Positions 50,534 through 60,562 of a DNA stretch of 64,000 bases are shown one piece after another (within the stretch, counting starts at the first letter, position 1; each line of letters starts with the position of its first letter). The position numbers and the translations under genes were made by a program. Source of the DNA: XBB1006 sp051877515 (GTDB taxonomy: Bacteria > Bacillota > Clostridia > Lachnospirales > Lachnospiraceae); the NCBI GenBank assembly GCA_051877515.1, contig JBJEIY010000010.1, positions 106,646 through 170,645 on the forward strand. Direction: 5' to 3'. The notes under the pieces were generated by a model. The model saw nothing but the letters and a program-made list of their open reading frames with translations. It did no database searches and was not told the origin of the DNA.

Positions 50534-52408
50534 ATGGCTGATTTTGCGTGGTTTATACGGCGTTTGAAAGCGATGAGTTTGCCAGAAGTTGCATGGAGAG
50601 TATCGCAGAAAGCGATCCAGAAAAGTGAAGAAAAGAGATTCAAGTCGCACAAAACAGCCGTGGCCGAAACCTTGTTTAACAGAAAACTGTCAGCATTGCA
50701 ATTGGACGCAGATAGAATGCACCTGAACTGGGATAATCAGCGTTATTCGTTGAATATGGATATTCCTCTGCTCGGAGGGTACGATTATGAGACCTACAAG
50801 AGGCAGTGGAATGCAGGCTTTCAGACAGAGCATAAGTGGCCAGAGCAATTCAGCTACGCTTTAGAATATAAGCAGCGGGATGACATTGGTGATGCAAGGA
50901 CCAACTGGGAACTGAATCGCCATTTCCAGTTTGCTCTAATGGCTAAGGACTATGCTGCCAGCGGGAATACAAAGTACTTGACTGAATTAACAGACCTCTT
51001 TGAAGATTGGAATTCAAAGAATCCTTTCTTATGGGGAATATCCTGGACAAGTGTCATGGAAGTTGCGATTCGTTGCAGCAACTGGTGCTATGCATGGTGT
51101 TTTTTGAAAGAGGCAGATGCACCGAGAGAGTTGTTAAATCAGCTTCAAACTGGAATACTAAATATGACGGACTATATCGCGAACCACTATTCCAGATATT
51201 CGTCCGCCAATAATCACCTGATTGTAGAAGCCTATACGATTGGACAGACAGGCGTTCTGTGTAACTATACACCGTGGATTAAATTGGCAGTGGATATCCT
51301 TACTCGAGAGCTGCCACGGCAAAACTATTCCGACGGAATAAATAAGGAATTGTCGCTGCACTACCAATCCTTCTATATGGAGGCAATGGGATTGATGATG
51401 CGGCTTCTGATAAAGAACGGTATCGAGGTTCCCGTAGCATGGAAACCCATGCTGGATAAAATGTGTACCTATGTAGCAAATTGCATGGGTGACTATGGGG
51501 AAGTTGTGGTGTTCGGTGACGATGACGAAGGTAAGATACTTGACTTGCAAGGCGGGCTGAATCACTATAAGTATGTTCTGGGGCTATTTAGCCTAATGAT
51601 GGATAAGCAATACATGAAGCTGGATGAAGTTGAATGTGAAAATCTGCACTGGCTATTCAGTGAGGACGACTGGCATCAAACTCAGAAAAAACCGTTGTAT
51701 TGTTCTCCGTTGAGTGCTTGCTATAAGGAAGGTGGAAATACCATCCTGAGAAGTGAGGATCGTCGTATTCTTATTGGGATCGATCATGCTGCATTGGGAT
51801 TTGGCAGTATTGCGGCACACGGTCACGCAGATGCGCTGAGTTTCCAGATGTTTGTTGACGGCTATCCTGTGTTCGTTGATCCGGGTACATATCTCTACCA
51901 CTGTGATTTGGAAAGCAGAAATGCGTTCCGAAAGACTGAAAATCATAATACAGTATGTATCAATGGAAAAGATCAATCTGAAATGCTGGGCGCATTCTTG
52001 TGGGGAAGAAAAGCAGAGTGTAAGCTTATTGACTATTCTGAAACTCGTCATTTGGTATTGTCCGCACAGCATGATGGCTATAAGCCGGCATTACATTCTC
52101 GTATTTTTGAATTTGATAAAAGCCGACAACTGATTATTCAGGATGCAGTTCAAGGGAATCTCAGTTACGATATCAATTATATGTTTTCGCCTAGCGCGAA
52201 AGTTCAAATCGATGGAACACATATTGAAGTAAAAATTGGAGGAATTCAATGTGGATTGGACTTTAAAGGTGTATGCAACGATGACATATACATTGGTAAA
52301 GCATTATATTCTGAAGCATATGGCAGAAAGAAAACAGTATCCGTCTTGAAAGTTAAGTCGGAGGGGGAACAAATAACAACGAGCATTAATGTTGAGTTAC
52401 ATTGTTGA
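50534..52408 (+). CDS. Heparinase II/III-like family protein
   Basis: 624 residues. N-terminal alpha/alpha-toroid (about 60-330) with NRHFQFALMAKDY, SSANNHLIVEAYTIGQ and LHYQSFYMEAMGL, then a beta-sandwich with GIDHAALGFGSIAAHGHADALSFQMFVDG, matching heparinase II/III and alginate lyase families. There is no signal peptide, so it would act in the cytosol or be bound to the assembly complex. In capsule loci such proteins may edit or epimerise uronic-acid units. GAGGAGG lies before the start. Confidence 0.88.
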   Translation: MADFAWFIRRLKAMSLPEVAWRVSQKAIQKSEEKRFKSHKTAVAETLFNRKLSALQLDADRMHLNWDNQRYSLNMDIPLLGGYDYETYKRQWNAGFQTEHKWPEQFSYALEYKQRDDIGDARTNWELNRHFQFALMAKDYAASGNTKYLTELTDLFEDWNSKNPFLWGISWTSVMEVAIRCSNWCYAWCFLKEADAPRELLNQLQTGILNMTDYIANHYSRYSSANNHLIVEAYTIGQTGVLCNYTPWIKLAVDILTRELPRQNYSDGINKELSLHYQSFYMEAMGLMMRLLIKNGIEVPVAWKPMLDKMCTYVANCMGDYGEVVVFGDDDEGKILDLQGGLNHYKYVLGLFSLMMDKQYMKLDEVECENLHWLFSEDDWHQTQKKPLYCSPLSACYKEGGNTILRSEDRRILIGIDHAALGFGSIAAHGHADALSFQMFVDGYPVFVDPGTYLYHCDLESRNAFRKTENHNTVCINGKDQSEMLGAFLWGRKAECKLIDYSETRHLVLSAQHDGYKPALHSRIFEFDKSRQLIIQDAVQGNLSYDINYMFSPSAKVQIDGTHIEVKIGGIQCGLDFKGVCNDDIYIGKALYSEAYGRKKTVSVLKVKSEGEQITTSINVELHC

Positions 52409-52471
52409 TATGGCAATGGACGAGATAGACAATACTATCAGATACTTAAAATAACAAGGTGGAATATCAAA

Positions 52472-53668
52472 ATGAATGAAAAGAATAGAAAAGTATTGAT
52501 AATTGTTGAGAACCTTCCGGTTCCTTTTGATACTCGTGTCTGGCAGGAAGCAACGACACTGGTAGCTAATGGCTATACAGTGTCGGTTATCTGCCCAAAA
52601 GGTAAGGGTTATACACAGGAAGAGGAATTCTTGCAAGGTGTACATATTTTTAGGCATGATCTCCCGGCAGAGGGTAATGGTGCAATTGGGTATGCCAAGG
52701 AGTACTTTTCTGCTCTGAAAGAAGAACTTCGGTTGGCAAAGAAGATTTATAAAGAAATCGGTTTCAATGTTATTCATGGATGTAATCCGCCGGATGACAT
52801 CTATATGGTGGCGCAGTTCTTTAAAAAGTATGGTGTCAAGTATGTATTTGATCACCATGATATCTGCCCGGAACTCTTCGAAGCGAAGTTTGGCGGTACT
52901 TCTGGTCTGCTTTATAAGAGCCAGATTTGGCTGGAAAAGCAGACCTACAAACACTGTGCTTTTGCTTTTGTGACCAATGAGAGCTACAAGAAAATCGCCA
53001 TCGGGCGCGGAAAGATGGATCCCAATAAGGTAATTGTTCTGCGCAGCGGTCCTAAGCTGGAGCGTATGCGTATTCTGCCTCCGGTAGAGAGCATAAAGCG
53101 CGGCTACAAGTTTATGGTCGGCTACCTGGGTGTGATTGGTCAGCAGGAGGGTATCGAGTATCTGCTGGAAGCGGCAAAGTATATTAAAGAGCACGACAAC
53201 AATGTGTTCTGGGGTATTGTGGGCGGCGGTCCGCATCTGGAAGCATTGAAGAAGCAGGCACATGATATGGGCCTAGATGACTGTGTGGAATTCACTGGCC
53301 GTGCGCCGGATCAGCAGATGTTGGAATATCTGAACACAGCGGATGTCTGCGTCAATAGCGACAAGTACAACAGCATGAACGACAAAAGCACCATGAACAA
53401 GATTCTGGAGTACATGGCGTTGGCAAAGCCTATCGTTCAGTTTGATCTGACTGAAGGCCGTTACTCTGCGCAGGAAGCTTCTTTATACGCAAAGAATAAC
53501 GATGCTGAAGATATGGCGAAGAAGATCATGGAACTGCTGGCCGATCCCGAACGCCGGAAGAGAATGGGTGAGTACGGACGTAACCGTGTTGTGAATGAAC
53601 TGAGTTGGGAACATACCAGCAAGGCATTACTTGAAGGCTATGAGAAATTTTTCACGGGAAGGTTTTAA
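52472..53668 (+). CDS. Glycosyltransferase family 4 (WbuB-like)
   Basis: 398 residues. GT-B fold: N-terminal half with ENLPVPFDTRVWQEATTL and HGCNPPDDIYMVA, C-terminal nucleotide-sugar part with MVGYLGVIGQQEGIEYLLEAA, GGGPHLEALKK and NKILEYMALAKPIVQFDLTEGR. It adds a sugar to the growing lipid-linked unit on the cytoplasmic side. AAGGTGG is upstream. It is 12 bp before the next glycosyltransferase. Confidence 0.91.
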   Translation: MNEKNRKVLIIVENLPVPFDTRVWQEATTLVANGYTVSVICPKGKGYTQEEEFLQGVHIFRHDLPAEGNGAIGYAKEYFSALKEELRLAKKIYKEIGFNVIHGCNPPDDIYMVAQFFKKYGVKYVFDHHDICPELFEAKFGGTSGLLYKSQIWLEKQTYKHCAFAFVTNESYKKIAIGRGKMDPNKVIVLRSGPKLERMRILPPVESIKRGYKFMVGYLGVIGQQEGIEYLLEAAKYIKEHDNNVFWGIVGGGPHLEALKKQAHDMGLDDCVEFTGRAPDQQMLEYLNTADVCVNSDKYNSMNDKSTMNKILEYMALAKPIVQFDLTEGRYSAQEASLYAKNNDAEDMAKKIMELLADPERRKRMGEYGRNRVVNELSWEHTSKALLEGYEKFFTGRF

Positions 53669-53680
53669 GAGGGCAATTGG

Positions 53681-54736
53681 ATGGAAAAAGTATTATTAAT
53701 TTCAAATCGAGTTTTCCATTACCGCGAGAAAGTATATAATGATTTCTCGAAGTTTTTTCAAAGAGATGGTTTTGAGTTCCATGTGATGAGCAATGAGTTT
53801 CAGGATGTTGGGTATGAGTTTATGTTTGAAGCCCATATTGTTCCCTTTTCTGTGTCAGAGTATTGCCGGAAAATAGATGAGCTTCGTCCTGCGGTAGTTA
53901 TTGTATTTCTGCACCTAAAGGATAAGATTTATATTCCCGTGATTCAACACTGCAAGAGAAAGCACATTCCAGTTATTTTTTGGAATAAACCGGTTAGTGT
54001 CACTGACCCAAATAATAAATTAAAAAACATGATTTATCACTATATCCACAGTACATGTGATGCAATAATTACATATACTCCAAATATGATTCCTTTGTTT
54101 CAGGAAAAGAATAAAAGAAAGATATTTGTTGCTTACAACACCCTCTCTTTTTCGGACATAGATAAAACTAAATACTGTAACCCACAACAGGTTAAGGACA
54201 AGTATGGCATAAAAGAACGACATGTGATTTTATATGTATCACGTATGCAGCCATACAAGAGACCTGATCTTTTGGTGGATTTATTTGCACACGAGAAAGA
54301 TGTTGCAGTAGTATTAATGGGGGCGGGGATGACAGAATCGCTCCAGAAGAAGATTGATTCAGCAGATAATGTGTATTATCTTGGCCAAAAGTATGGAGAT
54401 GAGGGCAATGAAATATTTACAATCGCAGATATCTTCTCAACGCCAGGCAATATTGGTCTTTCCGTAAATGAAGCACTGTTTTGGAATATTCCAATAGTGC
54501 TGCTCGAGGGAAATCATGCGCCTGAAATATACTATATGAAAGATGGAAAGACAGGGTTCTTTGCTAAAGATGAGAGTAGTTTTAAGAGCCGCGTGCTTGA
54601 TTTGTTGAATGATTCTAAAGAATTGGAAAGAATGAAAAAAGAATGCCAAAAAGAATATGAGGCAGATGTTAGTGTTGAAAGGATGTATAAAGGATTTGTT
54701 GATGCTATAGATTACTGCTTGATAAGTAAGGTGTAA
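53681..54736 (+). CDS. Glycosyltransferase (GT-B, family 4 type)
   Basis: 351 residues. C-terminal donor-binding half with ILYVSRMQPYKRPDLLVDLF, VVLMGAGMTESL, and STPGNIGLSVNEALFWNIPIVLLEGNHAPE (the usual Glu pair). The N-terminal half binds the acceptor. Specificity is unknown. From here on the locus becomes more AT-rich, as in many imported capsule genes. A decayed glycosyltransferase gene follows. Confidence 0.86.
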   Translation: MEKVLLISNRVFHYREKVYNDFSKFFQRDGFEFHVMSNEFQDVGYEFMFEAHIVPFSVSEYCRKIDELRPAVVIVFLHLKDKIYIPVIQHCKRKHIPVIFWNKPVSVTDPNNKLKNMIYHYIHSTCDAIITYTPNMIPLFQEKNKRKIFVAYNTLSFSDIDKTKYCNPQQVKDKYGIKERHVILYVSRMQPYKRPDLLVDLFAHEKDVAVVLMGAGMTESLQKKIDSADNVYYLGQKYGDEGNEIFTIADIFSTPGNIGLSVNEALFWNIPIVLLEGNHAPEIYYMKDGKTGFFAKDESSFKSRVLDLLNDSKELERMKKECQKEYEADVSVERMYKGFVDAIDYCLISKV

Positions 54737-54826
54737 TTTGCGTTAGAAACATACCCCGCAAGTTGGTTCACCTTATCTAAATAACATTTATTAATTTAGT
54801 TGGAATAATATAGGGAGGATTGAATA

Positions 54827-55204
54827 ATGATTTATTTTGGAATTCCACTGCGCTTCAAATCAGCTTCAAAGGTTTGGAACGTAGTGACGAGAGTATTTAA
54901 CAGAACCTTAGAATCTGTTTATTGACAAACAGACCCTAACTTTAGAGTTTTTGTGGCGTGTCATGATATTCCGAAGCTGGATAAAGAATATGATGAGCGA
55001 GTACAGTTCTTAATCTCGGATCAACTTACTCCAAAACAGAGAAGGAAATGATGCTTGATAAGGGATGGAAAGTATCAATAATTGCTGAAGATCTAAAATG
55101 ACTTGGGGGTACTGTATTAGAGGCAAAAAGGAAAATTGAGTTGCTGTTGAGAAGAAGGATCAAGCTAAACGGAAAAACTGGATTTGAATTCGGATTTTTG
55201 GATT
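54827..55204 (+). pseudogene. Decayed glycosyltransferase gene
   Basis: From ATG 54827 (GGGAGG upstream) the frame reads MIYFGIPLRFKSASKVWNVV...LESVY, an in-frame TGA (54923-54925), then QTDPNFRVFVACHDIPKLDKEYDERVQFL, a second stop, and after a frame change MMLDKGWKVSIIAEDLK, stop, LGGTV. This is the opening of a family-2-like glycosyltransferase broken by two stops and a frameshift; the catalytic part is missing. It explains most of the 510-bp gap between intact genes. The first 90 bp of the gap (54737-54826) hold nothing recognisable. Confidence 0.78.
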
Positions 55205-55247
55205 AAAAAACCAAAATAAGAAAAAGTAGGTGGAGGACAGAATACGG

Positions 55248-56351
55248 ATGAATGTTTTGATGATAGAACATTTTTCACCAGGGAATGCCTATACAGAAGA
55301 ATTATTAAAAGAGTTGGCTACCAAAGATGAAATAACTGTAATGAGTAGAAAAGATGCAAATGATTTTCATTCAAATGTAGTCCAATTGAGAAAAATGTAC
55401 GGAGGAGGTACACACAGTAAAGTTGCAGCAATAATTAAGTATATATTCGGTATTTTTGCTTTGATGAAAGAAGTAAAATGTGGAAAATACCAGATTATAC
55501 ATGTTCAGACTTTCAAAAACGCAAAAGTCGAAATGAGGTTATATAAAAGGAAAAGAAAGGAAACAAAACTAATTCATACTGTTCATAATCTTTTGCCCCA
55601 CGAAGCAAAGGATGAGGACAAAGAGTTGTACAGCGGATTTTATAATATCTGCGATGCATTGATTGTTCACAATGAGGAATGCAAGCATCAGCTAATGAGT
55701 TCGTTTGGTATAAAAGAAGATAAAATATACGTTATACCTCATGGCACATATAGCATAATACTGCCAAAAGAGATCGAAAAAAAAAGAAAAAAAACGCATT
55801 TCTTGATGTTTGGTGTTATTCGTCAATACAAAGGGCTAGATATATTGCTGAAAGCCATATCTATGATTCCAAAATCTGAAAGACAGCAAGTGGAATTTAT
55901 TGTTGCCGGAAGACAATATTTAAATCAGAACCCTGTGGATTATAATGAAATGGCACAAGAACTTGGAATAACAGACTGTGTTCAACTGATTCTCAGACGA
56001 ATTGATGACGCAGAACTTCCAGAACTATTTGGCTGGGCTGACGTGTGTTTATTTCCATATCGAGAAATATATGGGAGTGGAGCATTGTTAATGGCCTATT
56101 CATATAATAAACCAGTCATAGTAAGTGATGTGCCAGTTTTTATAGAGGAAACTGATGATGGAAAAACAGGACTTGTTTTCCGAAATAATGATGCTAATTC
56201 ACTAGCGAACTGCATTATAAGTTTTAGCCATTTGACTCCCTATGAAAAAGAAAACATGAGTGCCGAGATTAAACGTTTAGTCGAGTCAAAGTATAATTGG
56301 AAAGTATCAGCAAAACTAACTGATGATATTTATAGAAGAACGATTCAATAG
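55248..56351 (+). CDS. Glycosyltransferase family 4
   Basis: 367 residues. C-terminal half has FLMFGVIRQYKGLDILLKA, IVAGRQYL, DAELPELFGWADVCLFPYREIYGSGALLMAYSYNKPVIVSDVP with the usual donor-binding Glu/Gly loop altered to YGSG. The ATG at 55248 lies 11 bp after GGTGGAGG; an upstream GTG at 55230 sits in that site. Acceptor and donor are unknown. Confidence 0.87.
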   Translation: MNVLMIEHFSPGNAYTEELLKELATKDEITVMSRKDANDFHSNVVQLRKMYGGGTHSKVAAIIKYIFGIFALMKEVKCGKYQIIHVQTFKNAKVEMRLYKRKRKETKLIHTVHNLLPHEAKDEDKELYSGFYNICDALIVHNEECKHQLMSSFGIKEDKIYVIPHGTYSIILPKEIEKKRKKTHFLMFGVIRQYKGLDILLKAISMIPKSERQQVEFIVAGRQYLNQNPVDYNEMAQELGITDCVQLILRRIDDAELPELFGWADVCLFPYREIYGSGALLMAYSYNKPVIVSDVPVFIEETDDGKTGLVFRNNDANSLANCIISFSHLTPYEKENMSAEIKRLVESKYNWKVSAKLTDDIYRRTIQ

Positions 56352-56428
56352 TTTCTCGAATTATTTGCCAACTCTTTGTCTTCACAAATAATAGAAAGTA
56401 ATATCGAAGAGAAGGAAGAGGAATAACA

Positions 56429-56633
56429 ATGAAAAATAATAAACTCATTACTCCAATACCGACTAAGAAGACATAGAATATGCATATAGAGAAAAATCTG
56501 GAATGTTTCTCACAATTTAGTGTCCAGAATAAATACAGGGAGAATTGATTTTTAAATATCACTATGGATAAAGATGAACACTTTGAAGCTATGATAAAAA
56601 AGCTTATAGTATTTGGAAACGCCGACAATTAGC
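56429..56633 (+). pseudogene. Probable remnant of another glycosyltransferase gene
   Basis: Inside the 306-bp gap after the preceding gene, ATG 56429 has AGGAAGAGG upstream and reads MKNNKLITPIPTKKT then stops. The KLIT..IPT opening is that of family-2 glycosyltransferases (usual form KLISVIIPTYN). Further on, another frame reads MDKDEHFEAMIKKLIVFGNADN, like the end of such a gene. The middle has been lost. The evidence is only these short matches. Confidence 0.35.
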
Positions 56634-56657
56634 CTATACATGAAGAGGTGGAAGTAT

Positions 56658-57890
56658 ATGATTTCAAAAAGAAAGAAAATGTCTTGGACAGAATTACTGA
56701 TTATTCTGGTAATTGTAAACGCACTTGGCTTTCCAGGTAATTATGTTAATTTTTTTGGGCAGCAAATCGAGACAATAGTTGAATATGGATCGTTTCTGGT
56801 AGAAATATTACTTCTATTCAAGTTTTCGAGAGGGAGGTTCCTTTCAGTAAAAAAAAGGCATCTTCCAATAATTCTTTTTGCGGTTACTATTTTTGCAGAA
56901 TCAATGATAGTGACAAATTATCCGGGACTTCAGATTATTTCATGCACAAGGCTTTGCGTTACCATTGCATTTGCGTTGCTTCTTGCTGAAAGAATTTGTA
57001 CAGAAGAAATTCTGGAGTTGTTCTATAAAGCACAAGTTGTGTTTTTGATACTGACGGCGATTTACGCAGCTATTGATCCGTCAGGAGTTTTCCAAGATAC
57101 TACGATAGTTTCCCATGCTTTTATTGGCCTTTATACAACCAAGAACAGCTGCGCATCAGAACTAGCATGTGGAATGGTTGTAACGATAGTGCTTTTGAAA
57201 ATTCACGTGGAACGAGGAGAAAAGCTGGAAAAAACTAGAATTGTAGTACTGGGGATTCAATTGTTGCTACTGTTCAGCTGCTTGGCTACTGGCCCTATTT
57301 TGTGCATGCTTTTAACAGTTGCATATATTATTTTCTTTTCGAAAAGAAGAATCAATCCTGCATTGTTTATGTGGAGCGTTAGTTTAGGCTTTTTTTTTGT
57401 TGCACTAACGATATTACCAATGTTTGCTAAGATATTAGACTTTCTTGGAAAAGACATTACACTATCAGGAAGGACTAATATGTGGAGTCAAGTTATCGAA
57501 GTAATGACAAGTACTCATACAATAACAGGCTTTGGGTATGCTATGTTCTGGAGGGATCCGAGTGCATATAGTTTGTTTCATGCAGGATTTAATAAATACT
57601 CATTTTTAGGCAATATGACTTCGGGTGCCCATAATATGATCATGGATTTGTGGTTAAATATTGGTATTATAGGCTTGATACTGCTGATACGCATGTGTTT
57701 TTTATCATTGAGAAACTATAAAGTATGGGATAATCCACAGTACTATTTTATAATTTCTTACATTATTTTTTTTACATTGCACGGTTTATCAGAAAGAGCA
57801 TTCGATACATTTAATTATAGTATTCTATTGTTTTTTATTGTACTTGGAATCGGGACCCTTGGTTCCAAAAGGGAAAGTGTTGAGGCCTGA
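56658..57890 (+). CDS. Polysaccharide polymerase (Wzy/O-antigen ligase-like)
   Basis: 410 residues with about 11 transmembrane helices and a larger extracellular loop near 280-320 (GRTNMWSQVIEVMTSTHTITGFGYAMFW), the pattern of Wzy polymerases and the WaaL family. It joins repeat units outside the membrane. ATG 56658 follows AGAGGTGG; the longer frame begins with TTG at 56613. It lies directly before the flippase gene. Confidence 0.87.
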   Translation: MISKRKKMSWTELLIILVIVNALGFPGNYVNFFGQQIETIVEYGSFLVEILLLFKFSRGRFLSVKKRHLPIILFAVTIFAESMIVTNYPGLQIISCTRLCVTIAFALLLAERICTEEILELFYKAQVVFLILTAIYAAIDPSGVFQDTTIVSHAFIGLYTTKNSCASELACGMVVTIVLLKIHVERGEKLEKTRIVVLGIQLLLLFSCLATGPILCMLLTVAYIIFFSKRRINPALFMWSVSLGFFFVALTILPMFAKILDFLGKDITLSGRTNMWSQVIEVMTSTHTITGFGYAMFWRDPSAYSLFHAGFNKYSFLGNMTSGAHNMIMDLWLNIGIIGLILLIRMCFLSLRNYKVWDNPQYYFIISYIIFFTLHGLSERAFDTFNYSILLFFIVLGIGTLGSKRESVEA

Positions 57891-57892
57891 AA

Positions 57893-59425
57893 ATGGGGAA
57901 AAAGTATATTAACCTGTTTAGAACAATAATTATTACAGGAATCGCGTTTATACTGAATTGTGGAATTAATTTGGTATTGACACCATACATAACAGAAAAT
58001 GTTGGTACAGATGCATATGGATTTGTATCGTTAGCCAAGCAATTCGCACAGTACGCTGTAATTATTACTACTGCATTGAATTCTTTTGCATCCAGGCATA
58101 TAGCTGTAGCATATCACAAAGAGAAAAAAAGTGAAGCAAATCAATTCTTTAGCTCTACTTTCTTCGGGGATGTAATTTTAGGGTCAGGAATTCTGGCCAT
58201 TGCGCTGTTTTGCATAATATTTCTCGAATATTTGCTGAATATTCCTGATAACATAGTAGCTGACATCAAAATACTGTTTTTGTTGGTATTTATAAACTTT
58301 TGGATTACAACAGTGTTTTCTGTTTATGGTTCAGCTTCATATATAAAAAACAAGCTTGATGCAGTCGGTGTATTCAAAGGTATATCATATATAACTGAAG
58401 CGCTGGTCCTTGTGATTACATATGTACTCTTTCCGGCGAGGGTACATTATGTTGGACTTGGATTGATTGCCGCATCAATGGTAATTGCACTAAGCAATGT
58501 ATGGATTTCAAAACGCTATACTCCTGATTTAAAAATCACTAAGGAAAACTATTCTCATAATGCAGTAAAAAGGCTTGTCGTTGATGGAATTTGGACATCT
58601 GTAAACTCTTTGGGTGGACTGTTAAATAATGGGCTGGACTTGATAGTATGCAATTTGATGCTTTCTTCTTTAGCAATGGGGCAGCTCGCTATTGCAAAAA
58701 CAATACACTCTATTTTCCAAAGTCTTTTTTCATTAGTTTCACAAGCCTTTCAGCCAATGTTCTTGAAAAGCTATGCAGATAGAAATACAAAGAATCTCCT
58801 TCAGGAACTAAAGTTTTCAATGAAGTTGTCTGGGATGTTAGCGAATATTGGATTTGCTGGATTTGTTGCGCTGGGAATAGTATATTATAAGTTATGGACA
58901 CCAAACCAGGATATTCAATTACTATACAATTTGACTGTTATTACTATTCTGACTAGTGTTCCTGGAGGGCCAATGTACCCTTTATATTATATTTACACAT
59001 TAACTGTTAAGAAGAAAATACCTTGCTTTGTTACCATCATAGGCGGACTCTGCAATGTTATTGGAATGTATTTCTTAATTAAGTACACTAATCTTGGTGT
59101 GTATGTGGTGGTTTTAACTACTGCAATTGTTATGGCAGTTATTAATTTTATTACAAATCCGCTATATATGGCACATGTACTGAATGTTCCTTGGTATACT
59201 TTTTATTCGAATATTGTAAGAAATGTGATTTCTTGTTTTATGCTAACTATTTCATTTAAATGTTTTTCTTTAATCTATTTACCGACCTCATGGATAACTT
59301 TGGCGGTATGTGTGGTTATATATGCTGTATTTGGATCTGTAATACACCTTCTGATTGTTTTAGAACCGTATGAATGGAGAAAAGTCTTTGATGCATTAAG
59401 GAGAAAGTTATCGAATGCTAAATGA
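57893..59425 (+). CDS. Polysaccharide flippase (Wzx-like)
   Basis: 510 residues with 12-14 transmembrane helices in the MATE-like polysaccharide transporter pattern (NVGTDAYGFVSLAKQFAQYA near the N-terminus is typical). It flips the lipid-linked repeat unit outward for Wzy. It starts 2 bp after the Wzy stop. It is the last intact capsule gene; an IS66 remnant follows. Confidence 0.9.
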   Translation: MGKKYINLFRTIIITGIAFILNCGINLVLTPYITENVGTDAYGFVSLAKQFAQYAVIITTALNSFASRHIAVAYHKEKKSEANQFFSSTFFGDVILGSGILAIALFCIIFLEYLLNIPDNIVADIKILFLLVFINFWITTVFSVYGSASYIKNKLDAVGVFKGISYITEALVLVITYVLFPARVHYVGLGLIAASMVIALSNVWISKRYTPDLKITKENYSHNAVKRLVVDGIWTSVNSLGGLLNNGLDLIVCNLMLSSLAMGQLAIAKTIHSIFQSLFSLVSQAFQPMFLKSYADRNTKNLLQELKFSMKLSGMLANIGFAGFVALGIVYYKLWTPNQDIQLLYNLTVITILTSVPGGPMYPLYYIYTLTVKKKIPCFVTIIGGLCNVIGMYFLIKYTNLGVYVVVLTTAIVMAVINFITNPLYMAHVLNVPWYTFYSNIVRNVISCFMLTISFKCFSLIYLPTSWITLAVCVVIYAVFGSVIHLLIVLEPYEWRKVFDALRRKLSNAK

Positions 59426-59573
59426 TACACAATTTGTAAGAACCCACGGGTCAGACCCTCTAAAATTTTTATAAAGTCGTGTAGTGCTAAATGCCGCACG
59501 GGTCAGTGTGGTAGCGCAGATCCGTATATCCACAAACGATTTAGATCCCGGCAAAATATTTGGGTCAGCATCC

Positions 59574-59848
59574 TTAAGCATAGCGCACCGCCTTGATAAT
59601 GGTGCGGAGGAACTCTTCTGAAATGTTTGTGTCTACTTCTATTGTGATGCCATTGATCGTGAGAGTTGCAGTAGTGCGAATTGTACAAATCGTGCAATTC
59701 GTCAGAGAGGAGTTTTCCGATGCTGGCGCAATGGGGACTGAAGACTCAGGAATGGTTACAGGTTCAGGGATGGATAAAGGAACGATATCCGGGAGAACCG
59801 GGCTGCCCATTCATTCAGGTGAAGCTGGTGAAGTTTTTTTGCGTTTAT
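59574..59848 (-). pseudogene. IS66-family orfA (tnpA) remnant with internal deletion
   Basis: Read on the - strand after CCAGGAGG, the frame gives INAKKLHQLHLNEWAARFS, the opening of IS66 accessory proteins, with ATA where ATG is expected. The frame then changes (missing segment) and continues PDIVPLSIPEP...LTINGITIEVDTNISEEFLRTIIKAVRYA to a stop, matching the C-terminal strand region of the same protein. tnpB and the transposase are absent. Left of it, GGGTCAG occurs three times (59448-59454, 59499-59505, 59564-59570), possibly from the element's end. It accounts for most of 59426-60003; the rest of that stretch is AT-rich with no gene. Confidence 0.72.
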
Positions 59849-60003
59849 GAGAGATACCTCCTGGTTCTTTGTATTGTACGAGTTGCGCGATTCGCGCGAA
59901 TCGAGTTATCGAGTTCAGGAGATATTATCTCAAAGATATGATACGATGATAAGGTATTTGTGGTTGAGGATTTACACAGAATATAAAAGCGTGGAGGATA
60001 AAA

Positions 60004-60321
60004 ATGGGTGGTAGGGATTTATGGCGACAGATAAGGTTTATTACAAACAAACATACTATGATTTCTGATGAAATATATTTCGATAGCCAGGAAGAATGGT
60101 ATCAGTACCGAAATAAAAAGGTAAAAACAAAGTTTAGCTACAACTGGTGTTTAGACTGGGTCAACACCTTTAGTACTGCAAATGTTTGGGATGACTTATA
60201 CATGAAAGAACCATACTTAAAAGCATGTCTAAAGAAAAGAAATATTAAAGATTATGAAGATTTACAACGACAGATTTACACTTACTGCGAAAGATATAAT
60301 ATCAAATACACTGAATTGTAA
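60004..60321 (+). CDS. Small protein of unknown function
   Basis: 105 residues; ATG 60004 has TGGAGGA 6 bp upstream. It is rich in aromatic residues (NWCLDWVNTFSTANVWDDLYM) and basic at both ends, with no membrane segment. I do not recognise the family. It lies alone between the IS66 remnant and the accessory operon. Confidence 0.6.
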   Translation: MGGRDLWRQIRFITNKHTMISDEIYFDSQEEWYQYRNKKVKTKFSYNWCLDWVNTFSTANVWDDLYMKEPYLKACLKKRNIKDYEDLQRQIYTYCERYNIKYTEL

Positions 60322-60340
60322 ATGAGCAACAAAACAGGGC

Positions 60341-60376
60341 AAGGGACACAGCTTATTGAGTGTGCCGTTGTCCTTT
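60341..60376 (+). terminator. Possible terminator
   Basis: Imperfect stem AAGGGACA / TGTCCTTT (60341-60348 with 60368-60375) 20 bp after the small gene. There are few T residues after it. Confidence 0.4.
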
Positions 60377-60562
60377 AATTGTGGGATAGTGACCCTGTTG
60401 AGCAGTAAGCCCTCAATTGGTAAGCATCAATCCACTCGCCTTGTATAATTTGCATTTTTGTGAGAATCTCTAAAAGATACGAAAAACTAATAGTTTTTAG
60501 AGGAGGCAAACTATCGACATTCCGGCACAAGGAAATCATAGTTAAATTGGGAGGTGACATCG

